In this document: positions 24,805 through 32,653 of the stretch, in pieces
How the letters are laid out: each line of letters opens with the position of its first letter
How positions within the stretch are numbered: the stretch's first letter is position 1
From: QNZT01 sp964573205
GTDB taxonomy: Bacteria; Campylobacterota; Campylobacteria; Campylobacterales; QNZT01
DNA: 50,297 nt
Assembly (NCBI GenBank): GCA_964573205.1
Contig: CAZNIT010000063.1
Span: 1-50,297, forward strand
Reading direction: 5' to 3'
Position numbers and translations under genes: made by a program
The notes under the pieces: model-generated
Told to the model about the DNA's origin: nothing
Databases searched by the model: none
The model's input: only the letters and a program-made list of their open reading frames with translations

Positions 24805-25145
24805 GATATCTCTTTTTCGACCGCATCAAGAACGACTCTCGCTACTCCATCCTCGTCAAGGCCGCTATATACTCCGTACATATCCTCTTCCGATGCGTAA
24901 AACGTCTCAAACTCTTCGGCGACACTAAGATTGTTTATAATGTTTACAAGTTGATCGCCTTCAAGAACGTTTTGCACGCGTTCGGTCAAATATATGAGAA
25001 AATTGAATTCGCTGGGATCGTATATATCAAATTCGTCCGAATCGACATCGTCGTAATTCTCATCGACTACGACCAGATCTCTAATATCATCGATCGTCTC
25101 TTCTATCTTCGAGATTAGTGCGGGATAATCGTTTTTCAAACTCAT
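24798..25145 (-). CDS. Acidic protein of unknown function inside the nap operon
   Basis: A 115-residue, strongly acidic cytosolic protein. Residues about 28-47 are an Asp/Glu-rich stretch with several tyrosines. It has no signal peptide, no membrane segment, and only one cysteine, at the end. I do not recognise it. It overlaps napF (four bases) and napL (seven bases), so it is co-translated within the operon. This suggests a cytosolic role in Nap maturation, perhaps a chaperone or NapF partner; that is inference only. The textbook epsilonproteobacterial order napAGHBFLD has no such gene. Confidence 0.7.
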   Translation of the reverse strand: MSLKNDYPALISKIEETIDDIRDLVVVDENYDDVDSDEFDIYDPSEFNFLIYLTERVQNVLEGDQLVNIINNLSVAEEFETFYASEEDMYGVYSGLDEDGVARVVLDAVEKEISC

Positions 25146-25663
25146 ACCGGCTCCTTTCGTATTGATAAAGGTTGATAGCTTATCGCCTTAGATGGACACC
25201 TGCTTATACAAAATCCGCATGCCGTACACAAATCCGTATCTATGACGGGATTGAACAAACCGTTAAATAGTATAGCGTTGTCGATACAAGGCTCTTTGCA
25301 TGAGAAACAGATAACGCCGTGGTGAGCTACGCAGTCGTTTACCGATATAATAAATCTAGCATTTATCTCTTCCGAAGAGTCGTCATCGTATCTTAAAACT
25401 CCAAGTGTACACTTATTTGCACACTCGCGACAAAAAGTACATCCGCTTTTTGAAAAATTCAATATCGGCGTACCGTCTGCTTTTATAACGATAACGCTCT
25501 CTTCGCAAACGGTCGCACAAGATTTATCGTCGCAATTTACACAAACTTCGGTAAAATTATCGACTACGGCATAAGGCGGTCGTAGAGATATCTCATCTTC
25601 TTGATCGGCGATTTTTTTCAACGGCTTTCTAAAAGCTGTCAAAAAATCGCGACGACTCGACAC
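25142..25663 (-). CDS. napF: Ferredoxin-type protein NapF
   Basis: A 173-residue cytosolic iron-sulfur protein thought to help NapA acquire its cofactors. The N-terminus (SSRRDFLTAFRKP) resembles a Tat motif but lacks a long hydrophobic segment. Cysteine clusters for about four [4Fe-4S] centres are present: CVNCDDKSCATVC, CTFCRECANKC, CFSCKEPC and CTACGFCISRCP. It overlaps both neighbours by a few bases. Confidence 0.9.
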   Translation of the reverse strand: MSSRRDFLTAFRKPLKKIADQEDEISLRPPYAVVDNFTEVCVNCDDKSCATVCEESVIVIKADGTPILNFSKSGCTFCRECANKCTLGVLRYDDDSSEEINARFIISVNDCVAHHGVICFSCKEPCIDNAILFNGLFNPVIDTDLCTACGFCISRCPSKAISYQPLSIRKEPV

Positions 25664-26424
25664 TATTCGACACCCTCGTTTATAGTATCGATAAGATTGG
25701 ATTTCTCTTGTGCATCTTGTGAGCGAAAATCGGGCTGAAAATTATTTTTCACGATAGCATCTTGTTTTGATTGGGGCGCATGACATTGAGAACAATTATA
25801 ACGTCCGGGATATAGTTTATCGAGTTTTCTAGCCACAATTTTTATATCGCTCGTATTCGAAATAGCCAATCCCTCCTTTAGAACTTCACCGCTTGCGCCG
25901 AGCTCGGTCATAGGTCTAAAATTAGTAAAATGAGACGGCGGTATCGGTGTAGCTTTTGCGGCTTCAGCTACATTTGGCATATGACAGCCAAGACAAGCGT
26001 TATTGTTTTTTGTTATCGGAAGAAGATCCTTGACACTGTGAGGAATCATCGGAGGCGCATTTTCGAACGCTCTTTTAATTTTCTGCGAAGTTCCCGGTGC
26101 ACTAGATATATACTCGGTTCTATCCGCCGCGGTATCCTCTTCGCTGAATAGATTCGTTTTTCTAAGTCCTAAAGAAACATCGCTAATCGACTCCGACGAC
26201 AAAACGGAGTTATCCGGTTTTGACGACGCCTCCTCCACAACCTCGATACTTTTTTGCACAACCGGCTGAGACTTTTGTACAGCCGCTTTCGTTGCAGCGG
26301 GCACGGATTTTCCAGCCTTAATCAATTCTGCCAATTCATTGACTCTTTGCATATCCATCGCATTTAACGACCCAAACGTAAAAAGAACCGCTACAACTAT
26401 TATAAATATATCTTTTCGTAACAT
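25663..26424 (-). CDS. Second NapB-like diheme cytochrome with N-terminal extension
   Basis: A 253-residue paralogue of NapB. The NapB core is intact, with CXXCH at 144-148 and 211-215 and the conserved His129 and the His of HFTNFR. It shares long blocks with the upstream copy (ENAPPMIPHSVK, NNACLGCHMP, NTFQPDFR/NNFQPDFR). The signal peptide (about 1-22) is followed by a Lys/Val/Ser-rich extension of roughly 55 residues absent from the other copy. It may be an alternative electron donor to NapA or link to another partner. A hairpin separates it from napB, and it abuts napF. Confidence 0.88.
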   Translation of the reverse strand: MLRKDIFIIVVAVLFTFGSLNAMDMQRVNELAELIKAGKSVPAATKAAVQKSQPVVQKSIEVVEEASSKPDNSVLSSESISDVSLGLRKTNLFSEEDTAADRTEYISSAPGTSQKIKRAFENAPPMIPHSVKDLLPITKNNNACLGCHMPNVAEAAKATPIPPSHFTNFRPMTELGASGEVLKEGLAISNTSDIKIVARKLDKLYPGRYNCSQCHAPQSKQDAIVKNNFQPDFRSQDAQEKSNLIDTINEGVE

Positions 26425-26489
26425 TTTATCACCTTAAGAAAATTTTTTACAAAACGGTAAACGATACCTGCTTTGCATAAAATTTTATA

Positions 26490-26511
26490 CAAGAGGATAA
26501 AAATCCTCTTG
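26490..26511 (-). terminator. Intercistronic hairpin between the two napB genes
   Basis: CAAGAGGAT and ATCCTCTTG form a perfect nine-pair stem around a four-base loop. On the minus strand it is followed only by an AT-rich stretch, so partial termination or protection of the upstream message from decay is more likely than full stop. Confidence 0.6.
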
Positions 26512-26524
26512 CAAAAATTCAGAT

Positions 26525-27142
26525 CTACTCGACACCTTCGTTCATGACGTCAAGAAGATTCGATCTTTTCTTCTCATCCGGTTTTCTAAAATCGGGTTGA
26601 AAAGTGTTTTTAACTATCGGATCGATCTCCGCCTGAGGCGCATGACACTGCGTACAGTTGAATCGCCCTTGATAGAGGGTATGGAGTTTTTGAGCTTTCG
26701 CTAGCTTAATATCGCTAGTGTTTCCAATATCTCTACCCAAAACTTTACCCTCTTTGACAACTTCGTTTCCTTTCATAACCGTTTGAGGTCTGAAATTCGT
26801 AAAATGAGTCGGCGGAATCGGCGTAGCCTTCACACTCGGCGCAACTTCCGGCATATGACATCCAAGACAAGCGTTGTTGGCTTTTGTGATAGGTAAGAGC
26901 CCTTTGACGCTATGAGGAATCATCGGAGGCGCATTTTCATACGCTCTCTCGAAAGTCTTTGCTTTACCTGGCTCAACAGTCGTAAATTTACCTTCGTCAG
27001 GTTTCGTATTGTCTTCAGTATAAAGGTTGGTTTTTCTAAGTCCGAGGGACTCTTCCGAAACGGTTCCCGTCGCAGAAGCGCATCCGACAGCCGCTATGGC
27101 TATCAGTGACAACAGACCAACCCATGATTTTTTCATTTTCAT
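26525..27142 (-). CDS. napB: Periplasmic nitrate reductase diheme subunit NapB
   Basis: A 205-residue electron donor to NapA. Heme sites CLGCH (92-96) and CTQCH (163-167) and the distal ligands His77 and His113 match the family. The leader ends AAVGCAS, which could be a weak lipobox, so the protein may be lipid-anchored; a normal signal peptidase I cut is the alternative. The ATG at 27142 follows AAAGGAG at good distance. It follows napH by two bases and is the copy in the usual napB position. Confidence 0.93.
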   Translation of the reverse strand: MKMKKSWVGLLSLIAIAAVGCASATGTVSEESLGLRKTNLYTEDNTKPDEGKFTTVEPGKAKTFERAYENAPPMIPHSVKGLLPITKANNACLGCHMPEVAPSVKATPIPPTHFTNFRPQTVMKGNEVVKEGKVLGRDIGNTSDIKLAKAQKLHTLYQGRFNCTQCHAPQAEIDPIVKNTFQPDFRKPDEKKRSNLLDVMNEGVE

Positions 27143-27144
27143 AG

Positions 27145-27966
27145 TTACTCTCCTTTAGTATCTTTTATAACATTTCTTATAGCAAACTCTAACGCATCAT
27201 CATCACATACGTCAACACATCTACCGCAGTTCGTACACTCGGCCATCGTAACGAATTCACTTCGTTTGCCGATCATATTCAGAACTTGAGTCTCCGGACA
27301 GACATCTTTACACTTCATGCACAGCGTACAGTTTTCGCTATCGTGTTCCACTCGAACAAGGTTGAATTTACCTATTATCGAGTGTACACCGCCAAGCGGA
27401 CAGATATGTCCGCACCAACCGTTTTTAAGAACAAACAGATCGAATAAAAAAATAGAGATCAAAAGCCCGATACCGGCACCGAAACCGAAAATTACACCAC
27501 GGTTAAATATCGTTATGGGACTTATGATCTCAAATGCCGCCATTGAGCTGATAAACGAAACGATAAGTGCGAGCACTATCGCATAATAGCGGATATTTCT
27601 GCTAGCCCACACTTTCCTCTCTATCTTGTCCAGATAAAAAACTCTTCTAAGCCAATTGGCAAGATCCGTTATCATGTTGACCGGGCATACCCAACTGCAA
27701 AACGCCCTGCCTCCTATCACACCGTAAAAAAGGGTGATAATAACTCCTCCGACAAGCGCATTCAAACCTACGGCGGCACCCGCCGCGAACATTTGCAAAA
27801 TCGCAAAAGGATCGCTAAGCGGAATCGTCGTAAAAAGCGACGAACTCGATAAATCGCCGGTTAGAACTTTCCAACCGTAAACATTTCCTCCGAAATATAA
27901 AAAAAGCAGAGTCAATTGTACTATACGCCTTAAAATAAGGTATTTATAATTACTCCACTTCATCAA
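27145..27966 (-). CDS. napH: Quinol dehydrogenase membrane component NapH
   Basis: A 273-residue membrane iron-sulfur protein that with NapG takes electrons from menaquinol, replacing NapC. About four membrane segments, the CXXXCP-type loops (SWVCPVNM, GHICPLGG) and two [4Fe-4S] ferredoxin motifs (CTLCMKCKDVCPE, CTNCGRCVDVC) are visible. The start overlaps the napG stop by four bases. Confidence 0.95.
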   Translation of the reverse strand: MMKWSNYKYLILRRIVQLTLLFLYFGGNVYGWKVLTGDLSSSSLFTTIPLSDPFAILQMFAAGAAVGLNALVGGVIITLFYGVIGGRAFCSWVCPVNMITDLANWLRRVFYLDKIERKVWASRNIRYYAIVLALIVSFISSMAAFEIISPITIFNRGVIFGFGAGIGLLISIFLFDLFVLKNGWCGHICPLGGVHSIIGKFNLVRVEHDSENCTLCMKCKDVCPETQVLNMIGKRSEFVTMAECTNCGRCVDVCDDDALEFAIRNVIKDTKGE

Positions 27967-28811
27967 TACTCCAGATCCATATTTAGATAATCTTGCGGCT
28001 TCTTCTCACTTCTTTTAGTGTGAGTGGTGACATCCTTGCCTACTCTCTCCTGAACTCTTTGTTGATCTTTCGTATCCCATCCCTTTACGTAATGGCTTCC
28101 CGGTTTTCCAAGAGCGATCTCGCGAGGAAGAACGAATATAGCCGGTTTTTCGGTTACACATGCCTTTTCACATAATCCGCATCCCGTACAGGCATTCATC
28201 ACGACTACAGGCTTTAAAAAAGCATGTTTTCCGGTTCTTTCGTTCCTGTCGTACTCAAGTTTTATCGCGACATCAAGAAGAGGACAAGCACGATAGCAAG
28301 CATCACATTGAATACCCCAAAACGCTATACACGAATTTTGATCGACTACCGCCAAGCCCATATCCATCATCGTCGGATCGAGCTCTTGCTTATCATTCGT
28401 AACCAACTGCGGATCTAACGCTCCGCTGGGACAAACGGGCACACACGGTATATCCTCGCACATATAGCAAGGAACCTCGGTAGGTATGAAAAACGGCGTT
28501 CCGATCGTTACATCATCTTCCGCCTTCGCCATTTTAAGCGTAGAAGGACGAGCTCGACCGCTCTCTTTATCGATGTTACTCGGACGGTTCAAACAAGCCT
28601 CGCTACACAAACCGCATTTGATACACGTTCTTAAAAAATCTTCTTCATCTATGGCGGCAGGAGGTCTGAGGGTAAGTGGAGAACTCTTCGCCTTTGCGGC
28701 ATATCCGGTCCATAACAATCCACCCATAACCCCAAGACCGACATTTTGTGCCATAAGCGTAAAAAACTTACGCCTTGATGATATCTTGGGCTTTTTATCC
28801 TCTTTACTCAC
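27963..28811 (-). CDS. napG: Periplasmic ferredoxin-type protein NapG
   Basis: A 282-residue iron-sulfur protein exported by Tat (SRRKFFTLMAQ signal) and partner of NapH. Cysteine clusters for four [4Fe-4S] centres include CIKCGLCSEAC, CYMCEDIPCVPVCP, CIAFWGIQCDACYRACP and CTGCGLCEKAC. The start codon is GTG with AAGGTTGAG upstream. It lies 25 bases after napA. Confidence 0.95.
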   Translation of the reverse strand: MSKEDKKPKISSRRKFFTLMAQNVGLGVMGGLLWTGYAAKAKSSPLTLRPPAAIDEEDFLRTCIKCGLCSEACLNRPSNIDKESGRARPSTLKMAKAEDDVTIGTPFFIPTEVPCYMCEDIPCVPVCPSGALDPQLVTNDKQELDPTMMDMGLAVVDQNSCIAFWGIQCDACYRACPLLDVAIKLEYDRNERTGKHAFLKPVVVMNACTGCGLCEKACVTEKPAIFVLPREIALGKPGSHYVKGWDTKDQQRVQERVGKDVTTHTKRSEKKPQDYLNMDLEY

Positions 28812-28836
28812 TGCTCAACCTTATATTAAATCTTTT

Positions 28837-31638
28837 TTACGCTTTGTATAATTTAACCGCACACTTTTTAAAGTCAGTCTGCTTTGACATAGGACATGTC
28901 GCATCAAGACAAACTTTGTTGATAAATACTTTCTCATCAAACCATGGAACAAACACCAATCCTTGAGGCGGTCTGTTTCTTCCTCTTGTTTCGACTCTCG
29001 CTTTAACTCTACCTCTACGCGAGTCAACCCAAATAAGTTCACCGTTTTTGAAACCTTTAGCTTTTGCATCTTTAGGATTCATATAACAAAGTGCTTCAGG
29101 TACCGCACGATAAAGCTCAGGTACACGCATTGTCATTGTACCACTATGCCAGTGTTCGAGTACACGACCGGTACAAAGCCAAGTATCATAACTGCTATCT
29201 GGCATCTCCGGTGGATCCATGTATGGTCTGGCATATATTTTTGCTTTATTTGGAAGAGGCGTTTTCTTTTTATTTTTGATTCCCATCAAATCGCCTTTTG
29301 GAAGAGCTTTTGCGAGTTTTCCGTAAAATGCAAAATCTCCACCGGGATTTGCTTTTGCCGCATACGGATCGTATTTGACGTTAAATCTCCATTGAGTCTC
29401 TTTACCGTTAACAACAGGCCACTTAAGACCTCTAACCTTATGATAAGTAATAAACGGAGCCAGATCGTGAGCATGTCCTCTACCAAATGATGCATACTCT
29501 TCGAAAAGATACTCATGAATCATAAATCCGTATCCCTTAAATACTTTACCGTCAGATCCGACTACGTTTCTACTATCTCCAAGACACTCGGAGTTATCAT
29601 AGCCTTGTTGAGGGAAAGAGGAAGTATCGATTTTATAAGATTTAGCTCTATCGTTTGCGAAAAGAATCTCGTACATTGTAGTATTTCCGCTATATCCCAT
29701 AGCTTTGGCTTTATCTCTGACATCCGGAAGTTTTTTACCGTTTCTAAGGGTATATGGACCCCATAGATCATTTACGGTAAATCTTTTTGAAAGCTCAACC
29801 CACTGCCAAGTATCACTCATCGCATCACCTACAGGAAGTACCTGCTGTCTCCAAACCTGAGTTCTTCTTTCGGCATTTCCGTAAGCTCCCCACTTCTCAT
29901 AGATCATAGCGGATGGAAGTACGAGATCCGAAACTTTCGCCGAAATTCCTGGATAACCGTCTGAAGTTACGATAAAATTATCCATCTCGCGTGCCGCTTT
30001 GATCCAGTGTTTCGCAGACGCACTATCTTGGTAAGCGTTACATACGTTCACCCATGCGAATTTAACGACACCGTCTTCGATATCCCTGTGGATTTTCATA
30101 ATATGCTGATTACCTACAGGATTGAGTGTTCCTTCAGGAATTTTCCATTTATTCTCGGCGATTTTTCTATGTTTTGGATTTTTGACCATCATATCCGCAG
30201 GTAGTCTGTGGCAGAATGTTCCGACCTCACGAGCCGTACCGCAAGCCGACGGCTGACCAGTTAGTGAAAAAGCTCCGGAACCTGGTTTTGCTTGCTTGTT
30301 CAATAAAAAGTGAACATTATATGAGAGAGTATTACACCAAGTACCTCTTGTGTGCTGGTTCATACCCATAGTCCAGAAAGAGACGACTTTTCTATCTTTT
30401 TCTATATAAAGAGCCGCCAAATCTTTTAGTTTTTTCTTAAAGCTCTCAAGCGATTCGTTCGGATCACCTTTGGCGATTTTAGCAACATAATCGAGCGTAA
30501 ACGGAGCGAGAGATTTCTTATACTCTTCAAAATCTATCTCCCAGTGTTTAAGAGTACCCGGTGTATGTTTCATAACATCACCCTCTTTATATCCGTAAGG
30601 TGCGAGTGCCGGAGCCTCTTTCGCAGAGACGACTTTGCTCATCTCTTTAGAGATAGTTTCCATCTCTTTTGCGCTATATTTACCCTCTTTAAGAGATTTC
30701 TCACCTTTTCTTCTCATACCGTAACCGATATTTACCGGACCTGCCGCAAAAACGATATGTTTTTTAATAAAATCCCAGTCGATAGCTTCAGGATGATTAT
30801 AAACAATTTCATGAGCTATATAGTTCCAGATAGCAAGATCGGTATTTGGAGAGAATATAATATTGAAATCACCAAGATCACAAGTTCTGTGAGTATAAGT
30901 CTGAATATTTACAACTTTTACTCTCTCGGGATCCGAAAGTTTTCTATCGGTTACACGAGACCAAAGGATCGGGTGCATCTCCGCCATATTCGAACCCCAA
31001 GTAACGATAGTATCGGTAAGTTCGATATCGTCATAACAACCACTCGGTTCGTCAACACCGAAAGTCTGATAAAAACCGACAACCGCCGAAGCCATACAAT
31101 GTCGCGCGTTCGGATCGATCGCATTTGATCTGAAGCCTGCCTTCATCATTTTTTGAGCGGCATAACCTTCCATAACCGTATATTGTCCGGACGCAAACAC
31201 CGCTACACCTTCAGGGCCACTGGCTTTTAGCGCTTTTTTGATATGTTTTTCCATCTCATCAAAAGCTCTTTTCCAGCTTACGGGTTTAAATCTACCTTTT
31301 TTGTCAAACTCACCTTTGTCATTCACACGAAGTAATGGAGTTTTAAGTCTGTCTTCTCCATACATAATTTTGGCGTTGAAGTATCCTTTGATACAGTTAA
31401 GCCCTCTGTTTACCGGAGCTGCCGGATCTCCCTTGACCGCAACGATCTTACCGCCTTTTGTAGCGAGCATGATTCCACACCCTGTTCCACAAAAACGACA
31501 AGCCGCCTTGTCCCATCTCCAGCCCTCTTCACCTTTAGCCGCCGCTGCTTGTACCTCTGATGGAACCGTTATTCCAACAGCACTCGCCGCAGCCGCCGCT
31601 GCCGAACTTTTTAAAAAGTCTCGTCTGCTAATCGACAT
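28837..31638 (-). CDS. napA: Periplasmic nitrate reductase catalytic subunit NapA
   Basis: A 933-residue molybdenum bis-MGD enzyme that reduces nitrate to nitrite. It has a Tat signal (SISRRDFLKSS), the [4Fe-4S] cysteines C47, C50, C54 and C82, and the Mo-ligating Cys181 in ARHCMASA. Length and the Lys-rich insertions fit Campylobacterota NapA, which are longer than enterobacterial ones. It is first in its operon, after AAAGGAGG and a class II FNR-type promoter. No nitrite reductase gene is in this window. Confidence 0.98.
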   Translation of the reverse strand: MSISRRDFLKSSAAAAAASAVGITVPSEVQAAAAKGEEGWRWDKAACRFCGTGCGIMLATKGGKIVAVKGDPAAPVNRGLNCIKGYFNAKIMYGEDRLKTPLLRVNDKGEFDKKGRFKPVSWKRAFDEMEKHIKKALKASGPEGVAVFASGQYTVMEGYAAQKMMKAGFRSNAIDPNARHCMASAVVGFYQTFGVDEPSGCYDDIELTDTIVTWGSNMAEMHPILWSRVTDRKLSDPERVKVVNIQTYTHRTCDLGDFNIIFSPNTDLAIWNYIAHEIVYNHPEAIDWDFIKKHIVFAAGPVNIGYGMRRKGEKSLKEGKYSAKEMETISKEMSKVVSAKEAPALAPYGYKEGDVMKHTPGTLKHWEIDFEEYKKSLAPFTLDYVAKIAKGDPNESLESFKKKLKDLAALYIEKDRKVVSFWTMGMNQHTRGTWCNTLSYNVHFLLNKQAKPGSGAFSLTGQPSACGTAREVGTFCHRLPADMMVKNPKHRKIAENKWKIPEGTLNPVGNQHIMKIHRDIEDGVVKFAWVNVCNAYQDSASAKHWIKAAREMDNFIVTSDGYPGISAKVSDLVLPSAMIYEKWGAYGNAERRTQVWRQQVLPVGDAMSDTWQWVELSKRFTVNDLWGPYTLRNGKKLPDVRDKAKAMGYSGNTTMYEILFANDRAKSYKIDTSSFPQQGYDNSECLGDSRNVVGSDGKVFKGYGFMIHEYLFEEYASFGRGHAHDLAPFITYHKVRGLKWPVVNGKETQWRFNVKYDPYAAKANPGGDFAFYGKLAKALPKGDLMGIKNKKKTPLPNKAKIYARPYMDPPEMPDSSYDTWLCTGRVLEHWHSGTMTMRVPELYRAVPEALCYMNPKDAKAKGFKNGELIWVDSRRGRVKARVETRGRNRPPQGLVFVPWFDEKVFINKVCLDATCPMSKQTDFKKCAVKLYKA

Positions 31639-31668
31639 ATAGCCTCCTTTATTTAGATTAAACTATTG

Positions 31669-31717
31669 CATAGTAATTATATGATAAATAAAATTAATGG
31701 TTGTTGATCTAAATCAA
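31669..31717 (-). promoter_or_regulatory. FNR-type box and class II promoter of the nap operon
   Basis: TTGAT-CTAA-ATCAA at 31704-31717 is a perfect FNR-type box. On the minus strand the -10 TATAAT covers 31681-31676, predicting a start at 31669, 31 bases before the napA ATG. The box centre (31710.5) is then exactly at -41.5. The regulator is not encoded in this window. Confidence 0.82.
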
Positions 31718-31744
31718 GAAGTATATGATAATAATAATTAGAAC

Positions 31745-32353
31745 TTATAATTTAACGACTTTTACGACTCTTTCGTCAGTATTGTGTTCACAAAGTATCT
31801 TCTCGACTCTGCTTTGCCACAATCTACCGAACTCATCGGACTCTTCCATCGTAGCGACACCTTGCATAACTTTTGACATCAGAGGCTGCATTTTCGGATC
31901 GGGTGCGACTATCGAAGGGTTGTAGAAAAGATCTACGCTCTCAAGCGTATCCGTTCTTAAAAATCTGGCACTCGACTCTATGGCGCTATTATAAAACATC
32001 AAACCGTTTCTGGCGAAATTTCCTCCAAGTCCTTTAAAACCGTTATCGACCGTTGCGCCTGTGATATTGGCTATCACGTTTCCTATAACTCCGGCAACAC
32101 CCTCTTTCTCATCCTCTTTGAAAAACACTTTTATCTCACCTCTTACCGGAAGTTCGTCTTTATAAAGAGCCTCGAGCGCGCGAAGCGTCATCAAATACGC
32201 GCCGGCTACGGTCGGACAGCTATGTCCCGCCGCTTTTACGATATCTTTATACTCAAATGTTATTACTCCGTTTTCAAAACTTCCCAACACTTTACTCAAC
32301 GGATCGAATAAAGTTATACTTTCGACTCTGTCGTAAAATTGCGGATAATTCAT
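31745..32353 (-). CDS. FmdE-like protein
   Basis: A 202-residue cytosolic protein whose N-terminal half contains KAAGHSCPTVAGAY, the histidine-cysteine motif of the FmdE family, named for a subunit associated with archaeal formylmethanofuran dehydrogenase. The function of bacterial members is not established; metal or cofactor binding is likely. It overlaps the DUF59 gene by four bases and is last in the five-gene cluster. The nap promoter begins directly after its stop, with no evident terminator, so read-through into napA is possible. Confidence 0.7.
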   Translation of the reverse strand: MNYPQFYDRVESITLFDPLSKVLGSFENGVITFEYKDIVKAAGHSCPTVAGAYLMTLRALEALYKDELPVRGEIKVFFKEDEKEGVAGVIGNVIANITGATVDNGFKGLGGNFARNGLMFYNSAIESSARFLRTDTLESVDLFYNPSIVAPDPKMQPLMSKVMQGVATMEESDEFGRLWQSRVEKILCEHNTDERVVKVVKL

Positions 32354-32652
32354 GATATACCTCCTAACGCTTTTTTTACTTCGTCACTCGCCATAGATAT
32401 GTTCCATTCGGGCTCCCAAACAATCTCGACATCCACGGAGTTTATCTCCGGAAGTTTGAGTACCGCATCTTTAACCCACTGTATCATCATCTCATGTAGC
32501 GGACATCCTCTGCTTGAGAGCGTCATTTTCACATCCGCATGATCACCCTCGACTTTCGCATCGTAAATAAGTCCCATCGAAACGATATCAAACCCCACTT
32601 CGGGATCGATAACCGTCTTAATCGCTTCGTAAATATCCTCTTTCGTTGCCAT
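32350..32652 (-). CDS. DUF59/MIP18-family iron-sulfur assembly protein
   Basis: A 100-residue stand-alone MIP18-like domain of the SufT/PaaD type. It shows IDPEVGFDIVSMGLIY and the conserved cysteine region SSRGCPLHEMMIQW. Such proteins help mature iron-sulfur enzymes. It resembles the N-terminal domain of the Mrp protein at 2859-4001. Two bases separate it from the 12-TM gene, and it overlaps the FmdE-like gene. Confidence 0.88.
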   Translation of the reverse strand: MATKEDIYEAIKTVIDPEVGFDIVSMGLIYDAKVEGDHADVKMTLSSRGCPLHEMMIQWVKDAVLKLPEINSVDVEIVWEPEWNISMASDEVKKALGGIS

Positions 32653-32653
32653 A

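Noticed and set aside
29000..31130. Several 60-190-residue plus-strand frames antisense to napA
   Set aside because: They follow codon bias of napA, show no families and lack start signals.
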